A stretch of 64,000 nucleotides of DNA from Siphonodentalium dalli (taxonomy: Eukaryota > Mollusca > Scaphopoda > Gadilida > Siphonodentaliidae). Of the stretch, positions 53,517 to 64,000 are shown in pieces. The position numbers and the translations under genes were made by a program. Below the pieces are notes generated by a model, which saw nothing but the letters and a program-made list of their open reading frames with translations, did no database searches and was not told where the DNA came from. The DNA lies in NCBI GenBank assembly GCA_032622095.1, contig CP136063.1, positions 274,903,426 through 274,967,425 on the forward strand, in the 5' to 3' direction. Every line of letters begins with the position of its first letter. The stretch's first letter is position 1.

Positions 53517-56500
53517 TTACTCGCGTCTTATATATGAAGCTGTCTGAATAAAATTACTGAGGGCCCTATTACAAAGTCGATCATCAACAGAAAAAAGAAT
53601 TTGTAGTTTGTCGTTAGCGTCAAGTTCCATGAAATTTGTTGTAATTTGTTCCATTGTTTCATATAGTAATATCCGTTGGATATTATATCGAGGACAGCGT
53701 ATTATAAAATGTTCCTCGTCCTCAATGACTCCTGTATGACACTGTTTACAGACACGGTCCGGCCTGAGGGTAATAGGCGTAGTGTATCGGCCGCGTTCAA
53801 TTTCTAGATTATGACAGCTGGTCACTAATTTAGAAATCACTATACGGCCACATCGCGGTAAATTTCAGAGGTAATTTGATAGCTCGTATGTATCGGCCGT
53901 TTTTAATTTGGATATGAATTGTACCTTACTATTCTCAGTGGGTTTTCCATAAATATCACTAACTTTCCTTGTACTGGCATAGTTATCTTTCATGGTTTGG
54001 AGAACATTGTTGGAAAATGATTGTCGGTCTATGTTACGCGGGTTTTCATATACGTTTTGAAAGCCATGTGTAACCATGATTTTCCAGACACAGTTAACCC
54101 ATGCTCAATTAGTCCTTGTTTTCATTTCTGCCAGGCATTTGGCCGGCAGTCTATTGGTGTCCATATTTTCTAGCCGGAGCCAAAATTTTACCATATCTCT
54201 CAGGATATCTAGTCTTATTTGGGATTCTCCCCGACTCCGCAAGTGCGCTACATTTGTTGCAGTTTTACTGATACCGAGGAGATATTTGCATAGTTTAGGT
54301 GAAATTTCTCTATTTCATTTGACTGTCTATTAACTGCCTCGTCACCCCATGTCTCGGGTGCGTAGGTGAGGATCGATTTAACACATGTGTCAAATAGTTT
54401 TGTTGATACTTCGACAGGCAAATCGTGATCAAGGCTTGAGCGCAATTTGAAAAGTGCTCTTGATGCTCTGTTTTTTAGATCCAATATAGCATGGGTCATT
54501 TTTTCGGAAGCAAAGAATTTAATACCGAGATATGTATATGACTGTGTCGATTCAAGACTTTGGTTGCCGAAGGTAAATGTTGGTTTTGAGATATGTTGAC
54601 CCCAGCATGAAAAACAAGAGTTTTTGTTTTAGAACTGTTCAGGGTAATTTGTCATTCCCGACAGTATTTATGTAATGAATTTAGCATTGTCTGGAGGCCA
54701 CCGGGCTTTCTGAAATCAAAACAAGATCGTCGGCATACTTTAAGCAAGGAACTTCTTCGTCGAAAACATTTTGGGCGTCTGATTTGCTTTCGAGTAGGAT
54801 CGAAGCAATTTCATCTATAAATATATTGAAAAGTAAAGGGCTTAAATTATTTCCCTGCATCAATCCCACTGTTCCCTGGAATTTGTCTGTTAGACTATTT
54901 ATCCCAGTTTGGACACTAGTTGTATATTCGGTGATTATCTTTTTAACTGTGGTATATACTGTACCGCCCACGCCCAATTTGATTAGTTTATACAGCAAAC
55001 CTTCACGCCATACTCTATCGAAAGCCTTACTGAAGTCTACGAAACACGTATACAACTTTTTCCGTTTCATTATAGATTTATTTATTAGTGTTCTTAAAAC
55101 AAGCGTGTTATCGGATGTCGTGTGATCTTTGCGAAAACCTGCTTGAAATTTCGAAGGTATACCCTTCTGTTGAAAAAACGAGGTTAGCCGATTAAGCAAT
55201 ATATCGGCATATATTTTACCCAATACACTGGTAATGGTGATCCCGCGAAGGTCGTTTGGTGTAGTTGGGTGTATAGGAATTATGAAACCATCAAGCCATT
55301 CTTCAGGGAAATCTCCATTTGTAAGTAGTCGTTTGAACATTTAAAAAAAAAATAGGTATGATCGGCTCTTTAACGCTTTGTATCATATCTGGTTTAATAG
55401 AATCGAGGCTTTCAGCCTTTTCATTAGCTAGTCTCGTGATCGCGTGTCTGATTTCTAATTAGGAAATTTCATAGTCAAGGTCAGTTATACCTCGCGCCTG
55501 TTCTTCTAATATTGGAAGGTATGTGAGAACGGTCTGTTTGAATAACTGGTCGGTGTCTGCAGTCAAACTGCCTAGATTTTTAAAATGATCATAAAGTTCT
55601 TTTGGGTGACAATTTGTACCGACGAAAGAGGGCTTGCCATTAGCTTCATGTTTTAATTGATCAATAATAGCCCAATATCGTGAAGGCGATTTATTTTGCA
55701 TCCCCACAAGAGTATGATATTTATCGAGCCTAAATGATTTTCGTTTGGATTTTAAAAGCTTCCGATACTGCTTCTTCAAATTAAAATAACGCCCACGAAT
55801 TATGGGGTCTTGTTAGTTGTCATTTAGGGGTTTAACAGAGCGAATCAACTGACGTTTCAGTTCTGCACATGTATGATCGTACCAGGGTTTACTGGCATGC
55901 ATATTGTGTATTCGTCTGTGCTGTGTAGATTGTCGTTTGAGGCACCTAGAAGCAATAATATGCAGTGTAGCATTGAGTTTGGAGACAAGCACTTTTGAAG
56001 AGCTTTCTTCATCTTCAAGTATTTTTCGCAAATTGACCTGAACATCTGGTGCGTTAAACTCTTCCCTAAACCGTACTGAGGCCAGTTCGTCCCATTTGAA
56101 TCGCAGTGGTTTCGCGTGCAGATGAAAGGTATCATGTTGTTCAAAGTAATTAATTGAAGCGCCAATGTTTAAGATAAACCAGCATTGACAATGGTCCGAT
56201 AAAATAGTCAATGGGTTCACATGAAAGAACGGTATTCGATCAAAGCGAACTTGGCTACTTATTACATAATCTACTACACTACACCCTGCGGGTTGATAAG
56301 AGGTGAAGTTACCAAGAAAGTCTCCCGCAGTGCGGCCATTCACCAACCTCATGTTGGAGTCCATGCAAAGTTTTATGAGGTCTCTGCCTCCCGTGTTAAT
56401 CTTACTATCTCTACTCCGCCTACATGGCAATTGACTATCTGGGGTATAATCGAGGGGGTGTATTTGTATGATTGTATTGTCGTGCGATATAGAGTCACTG

Positions 56501-56922
56501 ATTGAACCTGTCATCGCGTTTAAATCGCCCTGTATAATAATGGTCCCCCTAGCGGCATATTTGAAAATGTCTCCCGTTATAAGTTTAAGAGTATCTTCCC
56601 CACCAGCCTTTTGTGCTGAAGAATTGTCTGGTGCACAATATGCTGCACATAAATAAATATCATTCGGTATTCTGAACCACTGTTTAGAAAGCTTGAGCCA
56701 TATAATATTTGTGCTTTTGGTATCAATCACGTTTATTCCTTGCATAAGACTACTGCGGATGTATATAACTATCCCGCCCCTCTTTTTATTTTCTCTATGT
56801 TTTTTGACCATTTGATATCCCGGTATGGAAACATGCGATTCGTCATTATAGACCCAGGTTTCCATAAAAGCTACGATATCGTATTTTCTAATAAAATTTT
56901 CTACAAAGGTTTCATCGCGCAC
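53517..56922 (-). pseudogene. LINE ORF2: AP endonuclease and reverse transcriptase
   Basis: The endonuclease frame 56922-55813 has MRDETFVENFIRKYDIVAFM, ETWVYNDE, QGDLNA, VDYVIS and LSDHC, the full APE set. A linker (55779-55459) follows. RT 55340-54681 has FVDFSKAFDRVWREGLLYKL, LMQGNNLSPLLFNIFIDEI and LKYADDLVLIS. The tail includes KLFDTCVKSILTYAPETWGD (54499-54248) and a closing Cys/His motif, CKQCHTGVIEDEEHFIIRC, ending at 53517. At least four frame breaks exist. The catalytic motifs themselves are intact. Confidence 0.85.
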
Positions 56923-57120
56923 TTAGTTTTGACCAAGCGAGTCGCGAATTCCGTGAATATTCCAGAAAGAAAACTTAAGATGACGTCTTGTGAAATTGCA
57001 ATTGATTTTGTGGTCGAATGTGTTAGATGTCATGTTAGAGATTTGCGTTACGGAACGGAGAAGCTGGGGTGATGGAAATGTTTGCTAAATTTAGGAGATT
57101 ATCATTAGAATTGAAATGTT

Positions 57121-58935
57121 TCAAGCAAAATAGGATGGTGAGAACTGCTTGAGATACGCCACACAGAAATCTGTCATGTCAAAATTATTATTATTATGAG
57201 TTCCAGTATTCGCAGTATTCTGATACTGGCTGGCTGATTGTCCATTCTGATACTGGCTGGCTGATTGTTCATGATACCTCTGTGGTGGCACAGAACTTAG
57301 TGTTGAATATTGTTTATGCATATAGTCTCTTCGCTGATAATTTCTGTGTTGGTTGTTCCAATCTCTTCTTTGTTTGTGTTGGAGATTGGCTTGCTTCTTA
57401 TAAGAATAATCCAACTAGCCACGGGGAATGTTAGGCTTATAATGTCTTCCCTCCGCCGTCGCGTGCTGTGTTCTCTCTGCGCAATGTTCAACAAATGCCT
57501 TAATTGTATGCACAGAACACCCACACCCTTGTAATTTAGGTGGATACTATCGCGATATAACATGCGGTTAGTAGTACCATGTTCATCGAAGAAGGCAGGT
57601 CCCACGTCGATGAATGTGAGGTGTTGATGATTTGAACAAACATCCTCATGGTTGGCATTCAACTCCAAGATTTTTTTATCTACAGCCGAAGCTTCCGCTC
57701 GAGGAAGAATAGCCATCACAATAACACGGGCGTTTGGAAATTTCTCATGGCTCATATTTTGAATCAGCTCGAACATTTGTTGCACATTTTCCACATTTTC
57801 TGACTCAATGTCACTATGGCCAGTGACGATAACTAATTGCTTCGTCCTTGAATTTACAGGTGACATTTCCGGGAAATTATGTAATCCTTCCATCGCGTTG
57901 GGAATATGGTGCACCCGAGTATTTCTAGAAGGGTCCAGGCGAGTCCCTCTAATTTGTTTGGCTACTGAGTTTGTGAGAATCACCTTTTCATAATCCAGTC
58001 ATGGTATCATGATTGTTGATTGTCGACTTTTCTTTCGGTTTGGGGATGGCATATTAACTTTCGGCGATTGCGGGGGGTGACTGGTAAATTTCGTCCTCCT
58101 CCATCACAATTCTTTCATTCGACAGAGTCATAAAGCCATTTGCTGTTGATATACCGTAATATACCTCCGGCTCGGATTCGTTCCTATCATCAGATTCGCC
58201 GCTGGGATCCTTGTCAGTCTGTGTTGCCGCCGATTCGACGCATGCCGACGACTCGGCACTTGTTATATTTGTTTTCGTTTTGTCCATGGCAACGTGATGA
58301 GAAACATTGTGGAAAACTGACTGCAGAGTCTTTATTTCTTTTTCTATTGAGCTCAGGGAGTTTCGTATTGACGTTAGGGCCGATGTCATGAACTCCTGTA
58401 GCTTTCCGAGAATTAGGTCGCCCAGCTGGTTTAGTTCCAAATGTTCTGCCACATTGCTTGGCTGTATATGTATTTTTGCACGCTGTTCAGTATCTGGTTT
58501 CATTACGTCACCGAGGTTTTGCAGTAACATATTTGCTTCTGTCGTCTGCTGCTCCACTCGCCCGAGTACTGATCTGAATTCGTCGAATGAACTATTTTGT
58601 AGAACGACTTTCGAGATTGATTCCTCGACAGCTAAGAATAATTCTTCAGTTTTTGTGCTAGCTGTTTCAATTTCTGGGTCATGAACTTCGGTTGGTGTAT
58701 TCGATTCGAACATTTCTCCAGTGATATCCTTATATATTTCTGTGAAGTATTTATCCTTCCATTCGCCACAATTGTTTAAGCCTTGAACCAGTACAGTTCC
58801 ATTGTTATATATATTTATAGATACATATTTAATGTTTCGGTCTTTGACAAAAAGATTTATTTGGAATTTCATATCCTTTTGTAACTTACGTTCTATCGAA
58901 TAAGCTTCCCCATAAATATCCGAAATTGTATCCAC
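57121..58935 (-). pseudogene. LINE ORF1: coiled coil, SGNH esterase-like domain, Gln/Asn-rich tail
   Basis: 58935-58054 (293 codons) is mostly helical, with a long coiled-coil-like middle (SSIEKEIKTLQSVFHNVSHH) and an acidic end. 57983-57400 is an SGNH-hydrolase-like domain: a Ser block VILTNSVAKQIRG, VIVTGHSDIESENVENV and the Asp-x-x-His block LYRDSIHLNYKG. A third frame, to 57121, is Gln/Asn/Tyr-rich with a tandem QSASQYQN. Esterase-type ORF1 proteins are known in CR1/L2-type LINEs, where they are thought to help RNP assembly or membrane contact. Two frameshifts separate the parts. Confidence 0.7.
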
Positions 58936-59239
58936 AATAACGCGATCGTTACGAGTTAACTACATACACTGGACATTGCTAGACGCATGTCTTAATACAT
59001 ATCATGCTAACAGTCGGGGGCTTATTTACTGTTACTAATGTACATCACCACCTAACAATCATTATAATTATGTACGATTATTCCCCAAACAGATGCTCAT
59101 ATATACACCGGATATGTATGATTATACTTCCAAAATAAACGACGCCTACATATGAACATATAGATTTCAGGCATCATATCTCATATGATAAAAAATAAAA
59201 ATAAAATTATTAATAACAAATAAAAACAACAATGTTTAG
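58936..59239. other. Non-coding stretch
   Basis: AT-rich, no feature seen. Confidence 0.35.
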
Positions 59240-59520
59240 CTCCGCAAAACACTCTTCATTTAAGGGCACATGCACTGTGGAGTCACTAAACCAATATATT
59301 TCCCCCAATATTTAGGAACCTCTAAGCGCTCTTCATTTTAATGGCACGTGACCTTTGTGACTGCTGAACGCTCTTCATTTAATGGAACATGAAATATGGA
59401 GTTATTTAACTGGCATATTTTGCCCAATCTTAAGAGCTGCTAAACGTTCATCATTTTAATGTCATGCGAACTTTATGACTGCTAAACGCTCTTCATTTCA
59501 GGGCACGTGGAACACGAACT
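59240..59520 (+). repeat. Short repeats with the CTCTTCATTT motif
   Basis: Five copies of (A)ACGCTCTTCATTT followed by GGCACRTG near 59248, 59326, 59366, 59441 and 59485. Related to AACGCTCTTTATT near 48 kb and 39.4 kb. Confidence 0.7.
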
Positions 59521-59627
59521 ATGGAATTACTTAGCCGAGAGGTTTTCACAATCTATAGGGGTGGGGAAGTGACTCATAAAAATATCTCATCACATACAAT
59601 TAGCAATTTAATAAAAAGCTGTCCTTA

Positions 59628-60060
59628 TTATTCACTGATTTTGTGATCAGATTTTTCCTACCACCATCAGAAAATAGCAACTTAAAAAAAATATCTCCTT
59701 ATTTTTCGCCGATTTTGCGATCAGATTTTATCCAATCACCATCGGTAAAAAGCAATTTTATAAAAAAAAAGTTCTCATTATTCGCCGATTTTGCGATCAG
59801 ATTTTTCCAAGCACCATCAGCAAAATAGAAATTTTACAAACATATCTCTTTATTTCCACCAGTTTTGCGATTAGATTCCATTAATCATAATCAGCATACT
59901 AGCATCTTTAAATAGAACCTCTCCGTATCATTTGAGTGATTTCCGATCATATTTTTCCCGAATCGTCAATTCAGCATCTTCTAAAGAAGCTCTCTTAAAT
60001 CCTTTGCCGATGAGATTCTCTAATCACCACCAACTTAGCAATTTCATAACAATTCTCTCC
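59628..60060 (+). repeat. Degenerate tandem repeat, about 74-bp unit
   Basis: Units of GATTTTGCGATCAGATTTTT, CCAACACCATCAGCAAAATA and a TTTATAAAAA run; starts near 59637, 59710, 59786, 59859 and 59938, becoming more diverged to the right. Confidence 0.8.
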
Positions 60061-60980
60061 ATTTCATCGATTTATTGATAATATTTCTCCAATACAAACC
60101 AGCAAAATTAGCAAAATCATTTTAGTTACTCTTTACCATAATCAATTTACCAGAAATTGATATTTTTTATAAACTCATAATACTAACCCCCTTTTAAAGC
60201 CCCCCCCCTCCCCTAACCATCGAAATCATTATATAAAAACATAAATTACACTCGAAGGACAATACATACATATAGATTTATAGAACATTCAAAACAATAA
60301 CAGTACGACATTCAAACATACTCATGCTAGATGCGATTTCTACAAGATATCAATTCGTATCATGTGATTTGTGTCAACCATTGTGCCAGCCTGAGGAATG
60401 CATTCCAGCTCTTGTTGAGAACGAACTAGGTTCGTTATCTTGGGGAATCATCGGCACGCAGCAGCATCATCTTACAGTACCGCCTGATGTCGACTACAGG
60501 ATCATCGAGGATCTCCAACCAGCACGTCGCTACGGTATGGCACCTGCCTAACTACTCTACACTACTGATATGCTGCGCCCAGTCCACGCTGCCCGCTACA
60601 CATACTGACAAATGCCTAATGGGTGATCGTACCACCGCAGCACATGGTTGACATATCTAACATTGACTTTCAAATTACCCATCTCGGCCAACACAAACCC
60701 TACTTCCAAAATTAACAAATAATCGGACATGGTTATTATGAGGTAAATTAAACTCGGAAATAATAATCATAAATATTATGACCTCTTATATTCTAACCCC
60801 CAATTTTACAGCTAGCGTCTGTATCGAATCGACTTGCCATGCTATGTTAACCGGATACTTTCGGAATAAATCATATGAATCCACAGTAGTAATTGCCAAT
60901 CTACGCCCGACTCTAAAATTGAAGGCATATGTTGTCCATAAAATTTATGTATCAAAATCCCGGTACTGACCAAAATTTGT
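60061..60980. other. Non-coding stretch
   Basis: A 75-codon frame at 60324-60551 has no recognisable domain. Otherwise featureless. Confidence 0.35.
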
Positions 60981-61037
60981 CGTATTTTGTGATATAGGTC
61001 TTGAGCAGAGGGCTCAAGTCCTATATCACAAAATACG
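60981..61037. repeat. Palindrome with 26-base arms and a 5-base loop
   Basis: Arms 60981-61006 and 61012-61037 (CGTATTTTGTGATATAGG outward) pair with one mismatch around AGAGG. The tight loop would give a stable hairpin RNA. Confidence 0.9.
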
Positions 61038-62640
61038 TTAAAAACCGAATCATCTCTCTTAACTTAAAATTAACATTTCATTTACCCCCCCCCCCCTCCC
61101 AGACCCGAGCTCGTATAAATCAATCCGCGCGTCCACAAGACATTTACATTAAATTTGCCACCATATTAACTCTGAATATAGGCTAGATTCATATATTCAT
61201 CACAATGAACATTCCCACCATATTTTGATAGTAAACCACATACAATACAACTCACATATTTCTCCCAATATGCATTCGCGAATTTAGACACTATATGATC
61301 GTAAATTAAAACACTAACACAAATAAAACAATACAAGGGGGTTATCTTCCCAATTAAGGGCTTGATCACCTCTTAATGGCTTGGCACCCACAGAAGGATA
61401 ATAAGAACAAAATTACGCTGGACATACATAAATCGGAATTTTGTTTGTATAAAGGAGTTACATAAATAAAACATCATACCGCTGATTTATATCCCTTACT
61501 AGATATCCACATGGTGCATACATATCACCAAAAGCTTTAGTTATATCTAGGTAATACAATTAAACAAAGTGCAACCTCAAAAGTACATCATACGATCATC
61601 TTCAAGCGACCTGCACAATCTGTATGTCAATGTCACGATGCCTAGTGGCATACAATTCCCCATCAAGTTCCCATATACATCTGAACGCCCTTTCACAAGA
61701 AAATCTACAAATATAACTAAGATGTTAACGGCTAAACCAGGTCCAATTTACTCAACATGTAACCTATAACACATGGCAAACATGGGGAATGATCAGTTAG
61801 AATATGTCGGTAGAGACTATGGTAAACTAACCCACATAAGTGTGCTACTGGCCAATAGTTTATGACAATCCTGCATGCGTCAAGTAAGGATTATGGCATT
61901 TGACTGAAAGTGCCATCCTTACACCATTGCACTCATCCGATATACTGACAACAGTAATTCGCGCATGCAGTTTTGTGTATATATTTCATACCAAGCGTGC
62001 GATATTGATAGCGTGTAGTTTAAACAGTATTTATTCCATGCAATTTCATTATATATACAATTACAAATATAGAATGAACCAATAGTTCATGGATCGGATC
62101 CGACAGCAAGCGTATTTGCTTATATGAGTCGTTTCCGTTGATGATTTTCCCCATCCCACCACGCAGCAGCAGCCAATAGTAAAGGATGAGTCTTTGGTTG
62201 TGTTTTTGTTATTGCTGATAACAAGCTCGTCGATAAAGAGATTATATGATATGCACGCGTGGTGGGAAGGGGTGACGATAGGATATTTCAGTTTTCTTTT
62301 ATAAACGTAGATATGGAGGATGGTGGTGTTAGTATGAAAGTAATATTAACTTGAATGTGATGTGTTAGTGAGGATACAGAGGGAATGTGATTTGATTCAG
62401 AGAGAAAAAGAGGTATGAATCGTATGACGTATATATCAAATTAGATTGTAGGTTTCATGGAGGATGGAGGAAAAGAAAGTATAGCATTTGGAATGGTATG
62501 GTTTGCTGTTGATGAGGTCAACCCAATGCACGGACAACCCATGTGGTGTTTTCTTCTTTGCGGCGTGTCAATCATCAGTTACATTTGTTTGTTTGTTGTT
62601 GTTTTTTTCCAGATAGACTCGTATGTTGGATTGTCAGTTA
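61038..62640. other. Non-coding stretch
   Basis: Poly-C run at about 61085-61098; no gene or defined repeat. Confidence 0.35.
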
Positions 62641-64000
62641 AGAGAAACGTTTGGTATTTGCTATGTACTTTTGTACTTCTTTGGTGATTATAGAATTTGT
62701 ATCGTATGAAAGGTCGGATGACCCACGTAGAAGTATTTCTGTTGTTGGGTCACATTTTTCATATAACGAATTTAACAATGCAGCTCTCTGTATAGAGTAT
62801 ATTATGCAATGCAGTAGAAAATGTTCGCTGTCCTCGAGATCACCGCATACACAATACGGGTTGTTAGTTAGGAAATTCGCGTACTTGTGGTTGTTTACAT
62901 TACTACAATTCAACCGTAGTCTTGTGTGTAGAATATAAGAATGGCGCTAATGTGCTTTGGGATTTTAGTTCAGTTGGTCTCTAAAGAGTTTGGGAACGAT
63001 GCTAACGATTCCATATTTACGCTTTGTTCGAGGTTGTTCCATAGCACTGTTGTCGATGGGATGAAATTCAAGGATTCTGAGAGCGTCTGCTTGTCTTGTT
63101 TGAATTCCAGATATTGCAATATTCGAGGGAGGAACATGATTTTTGCAGATATGTAGGAGACTTGCCTTCAATCATTTTGTAGAATAGCCTCAGTTTATAT
63201 TTATTTCGTCGCGCTTTCAAAGTTCCCATCCAGTTTCCTTTAATAATGTGGAATTACTAACCGATCTGGTTGCACCTGTTATGATTCGTGCGGCTTCGTA
63301 CTGTATTTTTTCTATTTCGTCAGACTCCTGTTTAGTACAGCCATCCCAAATAACGCAAGCATATTCTAACACGGGTCTAACCAGGGTAAAATAATACTTT
63401 TGTAGAGATGATCTATCCAGATTATATCGATATTTTCGGAGATAAGACAATGATTTCATCGCGAAGGTCGTCATTTGATTGATATGTGCTCCCCATGTAC
63501 CATCTTTGCTCAGTTCATGCCTAGGTGCTTATGCACTTCAACTTCCTTTATTGGTTGCTCGTTCATTTGCACGATGAGTTTTTTTTCTGATGCATGTTAG
63601 GGATTCGGTTTTTGTACCGTTAAAAGTCAGAAGCTATCGTTTTTACCACGATTCTATGTGAGAAATGTCATCCTGAAGTTTGATTGAGTCTATCATTGTG
63701 TCATCAATACGTAGTGAAATGGACGTGTCATCGGCAAAAAGACGGACATTGCATGCTATATTTGGTACAATATCGTTGATGTATACCAGGAATAAAATGG
63801 GGCCTATTATAGAGCCTTGAGGAACTCGCGCTGTGAACCCTCCCCACTTGGGGGAGATTGATCCTAGCACTACGCGTTGTTCTCGGTTTGATATGTATGA
63901 TTCGAACCACTTTATAACATATTTGCTTATTCTTATCGAACTGAAGTTTGTAAATTAGACCTTCATGCCAAACCTTGTCAAATGCTTTGCTTATGTCAAA
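62641..64000 (-). pseudogene. Jockey-superfamily LINE, second copy, cut by window edge
   Basis: Minus-strand RT pieces: near 63990-63955 a KAFDKVWHEGLI frame, 63870-63643 RVPQGSIIGPILFLVYINDI and LFADDTSISL, 63474-63217 VRPVLEYACVIWDG and ARIITGATRS, 63171-62965, and a C-terminal zinc motif at 62913-62638 (PYCVCGDLEDSEHFLLHC) ending KRFS. The same ending and order as the copy at 50690-52460. Several frameshifts are present. Confidence 0.8.

Larger units (their letters stand above)
53340..58935 (-). mobile_element. Long LINE with SGNH-type ORF1 and APE-RT ORF2
   Basis: About 5.6 kb, both ORFs recognisable with a few lesions each. The 3' end is marked by GCAATAAAGATC on the minus strand near 53355. 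ORF1 covers 58935-57121 and ORF2 covers 56922-53517, separated by about 200 bases. The 5' end is not defined. The clade is not resolved beyond an APE-type, Jockey/CR1-like layout. Confidence 0.8.

Noticed and set aside
62457-62687. 76-codon frame with a hydrophobic segment
   Set aside because: No start context or homologous family seen, and it runs into the antisense of the LINE 3' end.

Overview
The window looks like intergenic nuclear DNA of a repeat-rich invertebrate: AT-rich, full of satellites, palindromes and decayed transposons, with no intact host gene recognised. A mollusc or other marine lophotrochozoan is plausible from the mix (Polinton/Maverick, Tx1/L1-like and Jockey-like LINEs, a LINE with an SGNH ORF1, Ty3/Gypsy, a hAT-type MITE, foldback elements), but the sequence does not fix the taxon.

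Region 1 (1-about 19030) is a Polinton/Maverick (adintovirus-like) endogenous virus, cut by the left edge of the window. Genes on the minus strand, in reading order, are protein-primed DNA polymerase B, an F-box-like protein, the FtsK/HerA-type packaging ATPase, two small GGFL-type proteins (one partly duplicated), a broken two-frame protein, the retroviral-type integrase, a two-TM protein, the minor capsid protein, a pX-like protein, the major capsid protein, a Cys/His protein and the adenain-like protease. A zinc-knuckle gene faces the polymerase across a symmetric palindromic promoter. Most large genes carry frameshifts or in-frame stops, so the copy is dead, but many breaks are single lesions. 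A 2.47 kb TIR element carrying 241-bp satellite units sits inside the minor capsid gene.

The most unusual part is a set of four accessory genes (A at 60-449, B at 16217-16608, C at 17342-17766, D at 18074-18385). They share an approximately 80-bp promoter module with a CRE-like GACGTC core, and each is followed by a histone-type 3' stem-loop. For B, C and D a purine-rich element resembling the U7 histone downstream element follows at normal spacing; for A it would lie outside the window. This suggests S-phase-coupled, non-polyadenylated viral transcripts. Gene B has two copies of an LYPDLSE motif that matches the ALIX-binding late-domain class. Convergent genes C and D lie between two approximately 580-bp inverted arms.

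Region 2 (19037-30390) holds a 105-118-bp satellite, a tRNA-like SINE candidate, and a 6.4 kb foldback element with approximately 1.3 kb inverted arms around a core of minisatellites, an 87-bp satellite and two long palindromes. Region 3 (30351-39290) has a decayed Tx1/L1-like LINE, a possible low-confidence element with a hAT-type MITE inside it (8-bp target duplication), and a 130-bp repeat with TCAAGGTCA boxes. Region 4 (39498-47555) is a three-LTR Ty3/Gypsy element flanked by a CCAATA duplication. Region 5 (47556-64000) has a THAP fragment, a decayed Ty3/Gypsy pol, two copies of one Jockey-superfamily LINE in opposite orientations, a long LINE with an SGNH-type ORF1, short tandem repeats and another palindrome.
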